A DNA stretch of 58,354 bases from an uncultured Erysipelotrichaceae bacterium (GTDB lineage Bacteria; Bacillota_I; Bacilli_A; RF39; UBA660). The position numbers were made by a program, and so were the translations under genes. A model generated the notes under the pieces. That model was not told the DNA's origin. It worked only from the letters and a program-made list of their open reading frames with translations, and made no database searches. The DNA is taken from positions 1 through 58,354 of the forward strand of contig CACZAH010000005.1 of the NCBI GenBank assembly GCA_902779035.1, in the 5' to 3' direction. Shown here piece after piece: positions 45,682 through 53,587 of the stretch (positions are counted from its first letter, which is position 1; the number at the start of each line of letters is the position of its first letter).

Positions 45682-46269
45682 ATGAAAGATATTAATTTAG
45701 TTATTAATCCAGATGATTATCTAGTATTAGTCAATAAACATAATAAATTATCTAGTACTTATATACCTAGTGATTTAGAATTAATTAATGAACTCTATAG
45801 TGATTCAAAACAGTATTTAAGAAAAAAAGCAAGGAGTGCCTTTGAAAGCATGACTAATGACGCAAAAAAGATAGGTCTTAATATAATAGCAGTATCAACT
45901 TATCGTAGTTATGATTACCAAGATAAATTATTTAATAAATATGTAAAAGAAAAAGGAATAGATTATGCAAGTATGTGTAGTGCGAGATCAGGGCATTCTG
46001 AACACCAATTAGGACTTGCAGTAGATATTGCAAATGATAATTTAGATTATGATAACTTTGATAAAACTAAAGAGTCTAATTGGGTAAAGAACAATGCATA
46101 TAAATATGGATTCATACTAAGGTATCCTTTAGATAAAGTAGATATTACCGGTTATAAGTATGAACCATGGCACTATAGATATATTGATTCAATTAATTTA
46201 GCTAAATATTTATATGATAATAATCTAACTCTAGAAGAGTATAATAAAACTCGAAATAATCTCGAGTAA
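45682..46269 (+). CDS. VanY-type peptidase lacking an export signal
   Basis: This 195-residue protein aligns with the second half of the preceding gene (YLVLVNKHNKLSSTYIPSDL against MLVNKYNYLTSDYNPDDL). It keeps all zinc ligands (GHSEHQLGLAVDIAND and PWHYRYID). It has no signal peptide or membrane segment, and no SD precedes the ATG: TATAATATA lies immediately upstream instead. Either it is translated from a leaderless mRNA or the N-terminal part was lost after a tandem duplication. Its substrate may therefore be inside the cell, or the protein may be non-functional in wall trimming. Confidence 0.8.
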   Translation: MKDINLVINPDDYLVLVNKHNKLSSTYIPSDLELINELYSDSKQYLRKKARSAFESMTNDAKKIGLNIIAVSTYRSYDYQDKLFNKYVKEKGIDYASMCSARSGHSEHQLGLAVDIANDNLDYDNFDKTKESNWVKNNAYKYGFILRYPLDKVDITGYKYEPWHYRYIDSINLAKYLYDNNLTLEEYNKTRNNLE

Positions 46270-46276
46270 TTTTTTA
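46249..46276 (+). terminator. terminator after the VanY pair
   Basis: ACTCGA pairs with TCGAGT around seven bases, followed by a T run. The stop codon of the second gene lies in the stem. Confidence 0.75.
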
Positions 46277-46446
46277 TTTGGTACGGACAAATAGTATATC
46301 CGAAACCTTAGGAATAGTTGATAAACAACTAATCACTAAAAAAATAATAACATAATTTTTTAAATTAATAAAGATTAACCTATAAATTTACAGGATAAAA
46401 TCATCCGACTAGGATAAATCGACATAATATAATTGTTTATGGCAAG

Positions 46447-46487
46447 AATATTGAAATTCTACTGATACAAAGATTTCAATATTTTTT
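46447..46487 (+). terminator. terminator at the left end of the ISAs1 element
   Basis: AATATTGAAAT pairs with ATTTCAATATT around a loop of about 19 bases, with a T run on the plus strand. It would stop transcription entering the element from the left. Confidence 0.65.
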
Positions 46488-46538
46488 CTATTTCATACTC
46501 ATAATCCATTGCAATACTAAATCTAATATCATTCATAC

Positions 46539-47729
46539 TTAGTTTTGTTTTTTTTTAAATATTTTCAACATAGATAAACAAAATTTTCTTATTATGTTAA
46601 GGTTTTTCTGTGTATTTTCAACAAAACAAGTATTTTTGTCTTCTTGAAATACTGTGTCTAAATAAAAATGCAATTGATTCTCGATACACCACTCATTTCG
46701 TATTCCACTGCTAAGTATTTCAATTTCCTTAGAATCAATATTCGATATAAAGTATCTAGTATCAGTTTTTGTTTCGTTATTTTCTACATAAGTTCTTTTT
46801 GCAATTCCAATCGATTTTAATTTAAGCCATTTTTCCTTGTTAGGTAGCCAATCTATGTCGTTTATAAAAATATATTCTGTTTTTTCAACAGTTCCATGTG
46901 CTTTTTCTACAACTAATTTATAAGATTCTTTTTTTGCTTCATTATATAATTTGTTATCACTAAAATATTCTACAAGATTATTTTCTAATGCCTCCTGATT
47001 ACCTTTAACAGGAGCAATATAGTATCCTTCGTTTCCAGCAATATAATCGATAGTATCTTTTTGAGTGCTTAAAGCATCAAAAGTAACTAAAGTATTTTTA
47101 ACATTTACTCGTTTAAGTAATTCTGGACCAGTTAGTATTTCATTTGTCTTATCACCAATAAATTCAGTAGCTTCACAATTACCGTTTTTTACTGAAACAA
47201 TACTCATTGCGTTCATTTTAGATACTTTACCATTTTTCGATGATTTCCTATCAGAAGAATTGGCTATTTTACCATCCATTGGCTTAATATCTTCAATTAT
47301 TAAATCACCATTTTGATATAATGGTGCATTATTCTTTAAGAAATTATTCATTACCTTTACGCATAACTGCTCTAAGTCAGCAGGTTTTATATATGAAATA
47401 ACTCTTCTTAATGTTGATATAGATGGCATTCCATTATCGAAATATATATGTCTATCAAGCCAGTTAAAATGTTTACACATAAACAAATATATCTCTGTAA
47501 ATCTATTGCAGTTTGCCATCATAGCAAAAATTAATGTAAGAATAATATTTTCTAAAGAGTGCATTATATGTTCTTCGTCTCTTTTATCCACAACATAAAT
47601 AGCATTTGCTTCAATTTCATATATTAATTCACAGCAAACATTAATATTTTCTATTTCATTTTCATTAATTATATATTTATCAGAAATAATACTTGATAAT
47701 TTATCAAGGACTTTAGATTTTCTAGACAT
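46539..47729 (-). CDS. ISAs1-family transposase
   Basis: The 396-residue protein shows ISAs1/H-repeat features: SISTLRRVISYI, then the first catalytic Asp region KPMDGKIANSSDRK, VTFDALSTQKDTIDYIAGN (second Asp) and NEWCIENQLHFYLDTVFQED with the DDE glutamate. It appears full length and unbroken. It lies inside clear inverted repeats with intact target duplication, so it may still be active. SD GAAGGT. Confidence 0.9.
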   Translation of the reverse strand: MSRKSKVLDKLSSIISDKYIINENEIENINVCCELIYEIEANAIYVVDKRDEEHIMHSLENIILTLIFAMMANCNRFTEIYLFMCKHFNWLDRHIYFDNGMPSISTLRRVISYIKPADLEQLCVKVMNNFLKNNAPLYQNGDLIIEDIKPMDGKIANSSDRKSSKNGKVSKMNAMSIVSVKNGNCEATEFIGDKTNEILTGPELLKRVNVKNTLVTFDALSTQKDTIDYIAGNEGYYIAPVKGNQEALENNLVEYFSDNKLYNEAKKESYKLVVEKAHGTVEKTEYIFINDIDWLPNKEKWLKLKSIGIAKRTYVENNETKTDTRYFISNIDSKEIEILSSGIRNEWCIENQLHFYLDTVFQEDKNTCFVENTQKNLNIIRKFCLSMLKIFKKKQN

Positions 47730-47822
47730 TAAGCATACCTTCTTTCAATTTATTTCATGATACTAAAAAAGGATAATATAGCAATATCCTCATTTTCCCT
47801 AGTCAGATGATTTTATCTTGAT

Positions 47823-47874
47823 AAATTTAGAAAAAAAAGTTGATTTTTAAATTTAGAAAAAAAAGTTGATTTTT
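47823..47874. repeat. two tandem 26-base repeats beside the IS right end
   Basis: The unit runs AAATTTAG, eight A, GTTGATTTTT and occurs at 47823-47848 and 47849-47874. The right target-duplication copy of the IS is inside the first unit. The second unit supplies the -35 of the lipoprotein promoter. Confidence 0.8.
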
Positions 47875-47893
47875 AAATTAATTATGCTATAAT
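47866..47893 (+). promoter_or_regulatory. promoter of the lipoprotein gene
   Basis: TTGATT (47866-47871) and TATAAT (47888-47893), spacing 16, just downstream of the IS element. Confidence 0.6.
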
Positions 47894-47923
47894 ATATCTT
47901 GACTTTGTTTTGGGGGGATATAT

Positions 47924-48460
47924 ATGGACAAAAACAAATTAATAAAAGTTAAAAAAAGATTATTAGCATTAGGATTAGCGAGTGTAATGCTTGGGACTGC
48001 TGGTTGTACTAGCAATAAAGATGAAAATGGTGTTCCTGAAAGATATGATATTCCATCTAAATATTCAAACATAGAAGATTATTATAAATATGTAATGCAA
48101 AATGGTGAAGCTGTAAAATTATATAAAGCAGAAAATGTTTATTTATTATTTGATAAAGAAACATATGATGCAGAAGAATACATCTTTGATACTGTTCTCG
48201 GGAGATATGGTGGCCAATTATATGACTTAGAAAGTGAAGAATTGCTTGTATATTCTGGTGGAATTAGTTACACTTATAATGAAAAATACAATAATTATTT
48301 AAAAGAGAATAATTACCATGTCTGTCTTAAAGATGTAAGTGATTATGTTGAAGGACATGTTGGTAAAGAATATTATTCACTTGATGAAATAAGAGAGTTA
48401 GAACCTCGAATCGCTGAAAGCTTAAAAATAATTAATTCTGCTAAAGTTAAAACAAAATAA
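47924..48460 (+). CDS. predicted lipoprotein, function unknown
   Basis: The N-terminus is basic, then hydrophobic, ending in a lipobox-like GTAGC before TSNKDENG, so the mature protein of about 150 residues should be lipid-anchored. No enzymatic motif is seen. The body has many Tyr and acidic residues (SKYSNIEDYYKYVMQNGEAV, LYDLESEELLVYSGG). A six-G ribosome site precedes the ATG. It lies just beyond the ISAs1 element and may belong to the accessory region. Confidence 0.75.
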   Translation: MDKNKLIKVKKRLLALGLASVMLGTAGCTSNKDENGVPERYDIPSKYSNIEDYYKYVMQNGEAVKLYKAENVYLLFDKETYDAEEYIFDTVLGRYGGQLYDLESEELLVYSGGISYTYNEKYNNYLKENNYHVCLKDVSDYVEGHVGKEYYSLDEIRELEPRIAESLKIINSAKVKTK

Positions 48461-48526
48461 TAATGTTATTATACATAATTATTTATTAATGGGAATACTA
48501 TGTAATGTAGTGCAAGTGTCCATGGA

Positions 48527-48555
48527 TTGACTTTAAATACAATATGTGCTACAAT
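48527..48555 (+). promoter_or_regulatory. promoter of candidate small RNA
   Basis: TTGACT (48527-48532) and TACAAT (48550-48555), spacing 17, with no open reading frame following. Confidence 0.65.
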
Positions 48556-48561
48556 TTAATT

Positions 48562-48669
48562 ACTCAATGACCAAGGGTTATATGAGTCCTGGAGACGCAA
48601 CTTTTAAAAGTTGCGTTATCCGTTTATACTAAAATGAAAAGCCTCTTAATTTGTTTAAGAGACTTTTTT
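48562..48669 (+). ncRNA. candidate structured small RNA
   Basis: Downstream of the promoter are three hairpins: CCAAGG...CCTGG with one bulged A (about 48571-48592), a perfect ACGCAACTTTTAAAAGTTGCGT stem (48595-48616) and a terminator AAGCCTCTTAA...TTAAGAGACTTTTTT (48637-48669). No coding frame of note. It does not match an RNA family I can name. The terminator is shared with the convergent gene. Confidence 0.5.
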
Positions 48670-49167
48670 ATATTTATTATATTCTTTTAATACATTTTGT
48701 AGATATCCAGGTTCATCAATTAAATATGAACTTATAATATACATATCATTTTTGTTTCTTTCAAGAATTATTATATAACTATATAAATCATCACTATACA
48801 ATAACTTAGTTCTTTTAGTGTTTTTATATGGAGCAGTCCATATTTTTATTTTGCTACATTCCAAATCATCACAAGTAGGACAATTTAAATAGTTTTTTAT
48901 CATTGGAGCAACATAATTTATAAAATATGCACGTGGTTCTTTCATTCTAATTTTCATACCTAATGTTTTTTGAGTCTTAGTAGTTAAATGAAAAAATCCC
49001 TGCATTCTATTATCTTCAAATGGTGTAGTAAACACTTTAATTTTCATTTCATTTATTTTTAAATCACCATAATATATATTTTTCATAAAATAATCATATA
49101 ATTCGTCATCTGTAGTAGTTTCAGGTAGTGGACCATTTAATCCACATTTGTTTTTAAAGGGTATCAT
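48655..49167 (-). CDS. partner of DUF3800 protein, possibly nuclease-like
   Basis: From ATG 49167 (SD GGAGA inside the upstream gene) the product is 170 residues and overlaps the DUF3800 gene by 14 bases. It contains RMQGFFHLTTKTQKTLG and KIKIWTAPYKNTKRTKLLYS, and ends in YSYIIILERNKNDMYIISSY followed by LID. The last segment resembles the core strand pattern of BECR-fold (Barnase/EndoU/RelE-like) RNases found in phage and mobile elements. That assignment is tentative. Coupled translation with DUF3800 suggests the two act together. Confidence 0.6.
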   Translation of the reverse strand: MIPFKNKCGLNGPLPETTTDDELYDYFMKNIYYGDLKINEMKIKVFTTPFEDNRMQGFFHLTTKTQKTLGMKIRMKEPRAYFINYVAPMIKNYLNCPTCDDLECSKIKIWTAPYKNTKRTKLLYSDDLYSYIIILERNKNDMYIISSYLIDEPGYLQNVLKEYNKYKKVS

Positions 49168-49855
49168 CTCTTGATCTCCAAATAAATATATTAAATTTCG
49201 TATTACTATAATATGATGAAGTATCGAAATCATTTTGATACCATTTTTTAATTTCATTAATAATATTTAGCTTTACACTATTACCAGAAAGATTCCTATA
49301 ATAATATGATAATGCTCCAATCAAGATATCGTTAATTTGTAATATTGGTGCTTCATAAGATCTAATTGGTTGAACCTTTTTTATAGTTTTTTTATTAGTA
49401 TCTTGCATTTTAATTCTTAAATAATCAAGCATTACTTGATGATAATAATATGAATTAGTATCTTTTATATCAGGATAAATATTATATGAATTTCCTGGAA
49501 TAATAATATATTTTAACATTTCATAATATGTCTTGTGATAGAATTCATTTTCAGTTTGATTATATTTTTCATGGTCTAATTTTGTTTTATCAATAACAAT
49601 AACTCTAAATTTTAAATCATCATTATTAAAAAAATAATTAATAATATCTAAATATAATTTTTCGGTTTTTTTATCAATTTTATTCCATTTTAATTCTATT
49701 TTATTAGAAATATTATAATTTTCCTTTAAATGTTCTATATATTCATTTACCTTTTTTACTTTAATCTTTGGACAATAAACTGCTCCAATTAACATATATT
49801 TGCTGTCATTACTTGCTAGATGGCAACTTTCATCACAATAAACACTGTATTCCAT
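49154..49855 (-). CDS. DUF3800 domain protein
   Basis: The 233-residue protein begins MEYSVYCDESCHLASNDSKY with MLIGAVYCP, the DUF3800 opening with a conserved D-E pair. It continues with IELKWNKI, FRVIVIDKTKL, then VMLDYLRIKM and PILQINDILIGALSYYYRNL near the end. The family has an RNase H-like fold and often sits in mobile or defence-associated loci. The activity is not established. First gene of a coupled pair. Confidence 0.82.
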   Translation of the reverse strand: MEYSVYCDESCHLASNDSKYMLIGAVYCPKIKVKKVNEYIEHLKENYNISNKIELKWNKIDKKTEKLYLDIINYFFNNDDLKFRVIVIDKTKLDHEKYNQTENEFYHKTYYEMLKYIIIPGNSYNIYPDIKDTNSYYYHQVMLDYLRIKMQDTNKKTIKKVQPIRSYEAPILQINDILIGALSYYYRNLSGNSVKLNIINEIKKWYQNDFDTSSYYSNTKFNIFIWRSRDDTL

Positions 49856-49920
49856 ATGAATCCTCCTTTTAATTAATTATTATATCACTAATACTCGATA
49901 ATTTATTAACATTTCTTAAA

Positions 49921-50226
49921 TTATCTTTCAAAATCATCTTTTTCTTTGCTTAAATCTAAATTTTCAATGTCATCATCATCTAAAACATTATCATTATACA
50001 TATCATTAACAACATCAATGTATTTATCATCTTTATCATACCAACTATGAAGTTTATCATGTAAGAAAGATATTAACTTACTAAATTTATCCTTCCAATA
50101 ATCCAGTGTATTCTTTAAATCATTTATTTTAGATTTTAAAAATGATATTTCATTATCTTTTTCTTTAATTGTATCATTTAAAGTTTTAACTCTTAAAGTT
50201 AGTGCTTAATAACAGCAATTTATCAT
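49921..50226 (-). pseudogene. remnant of a plasmid mobilisation (Mob/Pre) protein C-terminus
   Basis: A good SD (GGAGG) and ATG at 50226 open a frame that meets TAA at codon 7. The same frame then continues for 95 codons as ...DTIKEKDNEISFLKSKIND, LDYWKDKFSKLISFLHDKLH and YDKDDKYIDVVNDMYNDN to the stop at 49921. Coiled-coil then W-x-x-K-F-x-K-L and an acidic tail are typical of the C-terminal ends of Mob/Pre relaxases. The N-terminal relaxase part is gone, probably by deletion fusing the start to the tail. Confidence 0.65.
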
Positions 50227-50323
50227 GATGTACCTCCATTTCTAGAGAATACCTCTTTCATTGGTTATATATAATATCATTTTTCAAAGATTTGTCAATT
50301 CCATGATTAGTGAATGATAGTAT

Positions 50324-50598
50324 TTAGATAGTTTTTAAATAATCTTCTAATTCAGATAATTTAATCTTATTGGATAAATTTTCAATAAAGACTTCATTAG
50401 AATAATTAAATATTAAGAAAGTTTTATCTTTTATGATAATTCTGTTAGGTTCAATATAAGTCAAATTAGTTCTATCTATTTTTCTAATATTTTCATTAAT
50501 AATTGTTGGTGTAGTTTTTGCTAACTCACATATTAGTTCTAATTTTTTTTAATGATTCTTTCTTCAATAGGTAATTCTTCTTTAATAATATTTACCAT
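50324..50598 (-). pseudogene. small unknown protein frameshifted in an A8 run
   Basis: ATG 50598 (SD AGGATGG) opens MVNIIKEELPIEERIIKKN then stops. The next frame continues as LELICELAKTTPTIINENIR and EPNRIIIKDKTFLIFNYSNE to a stop at 50324. The switch lies in a run of eight A (minus strand), so a one-base slip (nine A) restores an ORF of about 91 codons. It may be a decayed gene of the mobilisation remnant, a slippage-switched gene or a sequencing error. Confidence 0.55.
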
Positions 50599-50634
50599 AA
50601 TACCATCCTTTCTTCTAGGATAGTTTTTAACAAC

Positions 50635-50667
50635 AAAAAAACTAATCCGTATCACGAATTAGTTATT
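50635..50667 (-). terminator. terminator downstream of tRNA-Met
   Basis: AACTAAT-CGT and ACG-ATTAGTT pair, with a T run on the minus strand. Confidence 0.7.
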
Positions 50668-50706
50668 TATCAAACTCAAACATAAAAGTTCGAGCAGAAT
50701 TCCTCT

Positions 50707-50783
50707 TGGTAGCGACGGAGGGAGTTGAACCCCCGACACCATGGGTATGAACCATGTGCTCTAGCCAACTGAGCTACATCGCC
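50707..50783 (-). tRNA. tRNA-Met (anticodon CAT)
   Basis: The minus strand folds as a 77-base cloverleaf with encoded CCA. It has acceptor GGCGATG/CGTCGCT, D arm AGCTCAGTTGGCTAGAGC, anticodon loop TTCATAC (CAT) and T arm GGGGGTTCAACTCCC. The body closely resembles the elongator tRNA-Met of Bacillus rather than initiator tRNA, which has a C-A mismatch at the acceptor end. A CAT tRNA could also be the tRNA-Ile that is modified by lysidine synthetase, but the acceptor and T arm favour Met. Confidence 0.93.
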
Positions 50784-50853
50784 ATAAACGAGAACAAGTT
50801 AATTTTAGCACACTTTTTCATTTGACGCAATACCCTTTTTTAATTTTATCCAC

Positions 50854-50879
50854 AAAAAAAGCACTTTTCAATGCTTTTT
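50854..50879 (-). terminator. terminator of the zinc-ribbon operon
   Basis: AAAAGCA and TGCTTTT pair around eight bases with a T run on the minus strand, overlapping the stop of the 50878 gene. Confidence 0.75.
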
Positions 50880-51597
50880 AACTAAAAAACTTAGGAACTA
50901 ATTCAATCATTACGAAAGTTGCAACTGCAACAGCAGGTACAAATACATAAACTAATTTATTTTTATTAATACTAGTTATGTCACTAAGTCCTTGATATAA
51001 ATGTGTTAAATAGAAGATTGCCCCTAATAATAGAACGATAATTGCAAATTTAACTGATAAAAATGTAAGTATTAATGCTGCAACTGTAGTTAATGTTGTA
51101 AATATAGAACACACACCAACTAATGCAAAAGATGTTTTAATATCCATTTTGTCTTTTAATATTGGATTTGCAATTACAAATAATACTAAGGCACATACCG
51201 CAAACCAGAATACCACAAATAATAGTCCCATAAAGAATATTCTACCAAATGGAAGTGACATACCAGCACTAGACATAAGTGAGCCATATCCACCAAACAT
51301 TCCCATTAAACCACCAACTGCTTTATCAATAAAGAAATAGAAGAACAATCCACTAACTAAACAATTAATTACAATTGCAATTATTCCAAGTAAGAATTTA
51401 TCTCCTTTTGCATACTCTTTAATAGTATCACTAGGACGAGTAAATATTCCTTTAATTATATTTAAATAATCATTAAACCCTTGATTAACATCTATACTAC
51501 CAGCAGCAGTTGTATTAGTCTTTACTGTATTTTGAGAGCAAGTACAAACCTCTCCTTCTTCTAATTTTTTTCCACACTTTGTACAAAATTTTGCCAT
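50878..51597 (-). CDS. zinc-ribbon membrane protein (Yip1-like)
   Basis: The 239-residue protein opens with a half zinc ribbon (MAKFCTKCGKKLEEGEVCTCS) and then has five to six membrane helices (about 65-235), with a layout like Yip1-domain proteins. The segment GIFTRPSDTIKEY just before the first helix is characteristic of that group in Firmicutes. Role unknown. It follows the TcaA-like gene by 15 bases in one operon. Confidence 0.78.
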   Translation of the reverse strand: MAKFCTKCGKKLEEGEVCTCSQNTVKTNTTAAGSIDVNQGFNDYLNIIKGIFTRPSDTIKEYAKGDKFLLGIIAIVINCLVSGLFFYFFIDKAVGGLMGMFGGYGSLMSSAGMSLPFGRIFFMGLLFVVFWFAVCALVLFVIANPILKDKMDIKTSFALVGVCSIFTTLTTVAALILTFLSVKFAIIVLLLGAIFYLTHLYQGLSDITSINKNKLVYVFVPAVAVATFVMIELVPKFFS

Positions 51598-51612
51598 ATT
51601 TTATTCCTCCTT

Positions 51613-52857
51613 CTAATATTTTGAAAAATATGTCTCTAATTCAGATACATCTACTAAATAGTATGATCCTTTATTATATGTTAATTTTACATCCATATAA
51701 TCATAATCTGAATCAGAATGAGTTTTTTCATTATTACTGTAATCATTATACTTAATTGTATAATCATAATTTACTTTAAATTCAACGTCTATATATCCGT
51801 TTGAATCTAAATCAATATCATAAACAGTTGCATCAGTTACAGTAAAACTTGTCAAAATATTTGATTCACTACCTAAATCACTAACAAATTCATTATAACT
51901 TTGTTCTAACTTAGTTAAGTCATTACCACTTACATTAAAGTTGCTTTTGATATCTGCAAAACTTTTCTTTGCAATTGCAGATGTATAGATTGTAGTAATA
52001 TCTTTTTTAGCTACTTCAATAATCTTATTTTTAGCAGCATCAGTCATAGAATCTTCATCAAATGATACTGTATGATTACTATTATAGCTTGATGGAGTAA
52101 CTTTTTCTTCTATCTCTAATCCCGATGGTAATACTGCTTTAACTACAGTTTCATAAGCAAATACTTGAGGTAATACATATACATCATATTCATTTGATGA
52201 CTTAGATGAATTTAAATATTTCTTATCTACATTAATACCACCAAACGTTAATTTAGAACCTTTAGTAACTTTTAATGTATAGTCTTTCACAACAGTAGTA
52301 TTAATAGAATCACTAATCTTCCAATTATCAAAGAATACATATTTTTTACTCTTATCTTTAGTTAAACTAACTTTTCCATTTGATTCACTACTACTATTTT
52401 TAGTTGTATAAGTAAACTTAACAGTAGCTTGTAATTTACCAGTTGAGTATTCTACATCAGTAATTTTATAATTAGTAATAGAAGTGTCTTCTAATTCTTC
52501 TTTTACATAATCACTAAATACTTTTTTAGATACAAAAGTAGAATCTCCACTAATATTTAAATAACTATATAATCTATTACCATCTTTATTAATTACTGCC
52601 TGAATATACTCTTTTGCAACATTCTTAGGATTAGTAATATTACCTAGTACCACAAATAAAGCTACAAATGCAACAACAACTAAAGCAATTACTCCAATAA
52701 TAATCTTAGTAGATTTAGTCATTGGCTTCTTAGGTGTATTATTTACGACATTCTTGGTTTTAGTTTTTTTCACCTCAACAACTTCTAACTTTGCTCCACA
52801 TTCTTTACAAAATGCATCACCTTTTTTGTTCTTTGTACCACATTCACCGCAAAACAT
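51613..52857 (-). CDS. zinc-ribbon, membrane-anchored TcaA-like protein
   Basis: The 414-residue protein has an N-terminal zinc ribbon (MFCGECGTKNKKGDAFCKECG, four Cys), one membrane helix (about 51-73) and a long extracytoplasmic part of repeated domains. This is the layout of staphylococcal TcaA and related YvbJ-type proteins. TcaA influences teicoplanin sensitivity and wall teichoic acid handling, but the function here is inferred only by architecture. First gene of the operon. SD GGAGG. Confidence 0.78.
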   Translation of the reverse strand: MFCGECGTKNKKGDAFCKECGAKLEVVEVKKTKTKNVVNNTPKKPMTKSTKIIIGVIALVVVAFVALFVVLGNITNPKNVAKEYIQAVINKDGNRLYSYLNISGDSTFVSKKVFSDYVKEELEDTSITNYKITDVEYSTGKLQATVKFTYTTKNSSSESNGKVSLTKDKSKKYVFFDNWKISDSINTTVVKDYTLKVTKGSKLTFGGINVDKKYLNSSKSSNEYDVYVLPQVFAYETVVKAVLPSGLEIEEKVTPSSYNSNHTVSFDEDSMTDAAKNKIIEVAKKDITTIYTSAIAKKSFADIKSNFNVSGNDLTKLEQSYNEFVSDLGSESNILTSFTVTDATVYDIDLDSNGYIDVEFKVNYDYTIKYNDYSNNEKTHSDSDYDYMDVKLTYNKGSYYLVDVSELETYFSKY

Positions 52858-52917
52858 CTTCTTACCTCCTCTCTATTTTAATTTTACAATTTTCGTATCA
52901 CTTAGTCAAGATAAATA

Positions 52918-53517
52918 TCAATATTTGTATTTTTTTATATATCTACCATGCCCTGCTAAATTAATATCACACTCTTCAATTTCAAGGTTAGTAACACATC
53001 TATCTATACCATAGAAAGCCTTTAATTTTTCAACCATCATTATATATCTTATAATTGCGTCTTTATACATTTTATCATCAATAAGACTAACAATTGGACT
53101 AATATAATTATAGAAGATTTTTGCTGCAACTAACCTATTTTGTTTGTCATTTTCTAAATGTTTACATATTATAGGTCCTACTACATCATATTCTACTAAT
53201 AAATTATTATACTCTGAATTCTTCAAATATTTATTTCTAAAATTTCTTAAAGTATTAATATAATGATTAGAATCACTTAAATTAAGTAAATTGCATAGAA
53301 GTGTTGTTATATAACAACTACTACTAGTTTTTGAATTACTAAAATCTATTGCATTGTTAATAGTAGAACTATCCCTCGAGTATGCTTTAGTATAACTTGA
53401 ACATGCTGTATCTGTAGCTAGATGTCTATCATACTTTTTATTACAATAATACTTCCCATAACAATTTCCTCCATAATCTAAATCTAGATATGTACAACTT
53501 CCACATATTTTACTCAT
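52918..53517 (-). CDS. Cys-rich protein with CFI-box-like domain
   Basis: From ATG 53517 (SD AGGAGA) the product is 199 residues. The N-terminal ~45 residues have six or seven Cys (KICGSCTYLDLDYGGNCYGK, YYCNKKY), suggesting metal binding. A second part starting SSSCYITTLLCNLL then NTLRNFRNKYLKNSEY and VEYDVVGPIICKHL resembles the CFI-box C-terminal domain seen in many bacterial proteins. No enzymatic motif. Function unknown. Confidence 0.65.
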   Translation of the reverse strand: MSKICGSCTYLDLDYGGNCYGKYYCNKKYDRHLATDTACSSYTKAYSRDSSTINNAIDFSNSKTSSSCYITTLLCNLLNLSDSNHYINTLRNFRNKYLKNSEYNNLLVEYDVVGPIICKHLENDKQNRLVAAKIFYNYISPIVSLIDDKMYKDAIIRYIMMVEKLKAFYGIDRCVTNLEIEECDINLAGHGRYIKKYKY

Positions 53518-53587
53518 AAATTCTCCTTTCAATTAATTGATATTATAGCACTATGCATTTTAAAAGCCAAGAATAAATCTTGACATA

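Larger units (their letters stand above)
46391..47820. mobile_element. ISAs1-family insertion sequence with 9-base target duplication
   Basis: The ends are imperfect inverted repeats: CAGGATAAAATCATCCGACT at 46391 and, reading inward from 47820, CAAGATAAAATCATCTGACT. They are flanked by identical direct repeats ATAAATTTA (46382-46390 and 47821-47829), a clean 9-base target duplication. Length 1430 bases with one intact transposase gene. Bases 46277-46381 to its left hold only A/T-rich sequence with two small hairpins. Confidence 0.92.

Noticed and set aside
44728-46269. Vancomycin resistance cluster
   Set aside because: Only VanY-type peptidases are present; no ligase, dehydrogenase or VanX gene is nearby, and the two-component system is 8 kb away.
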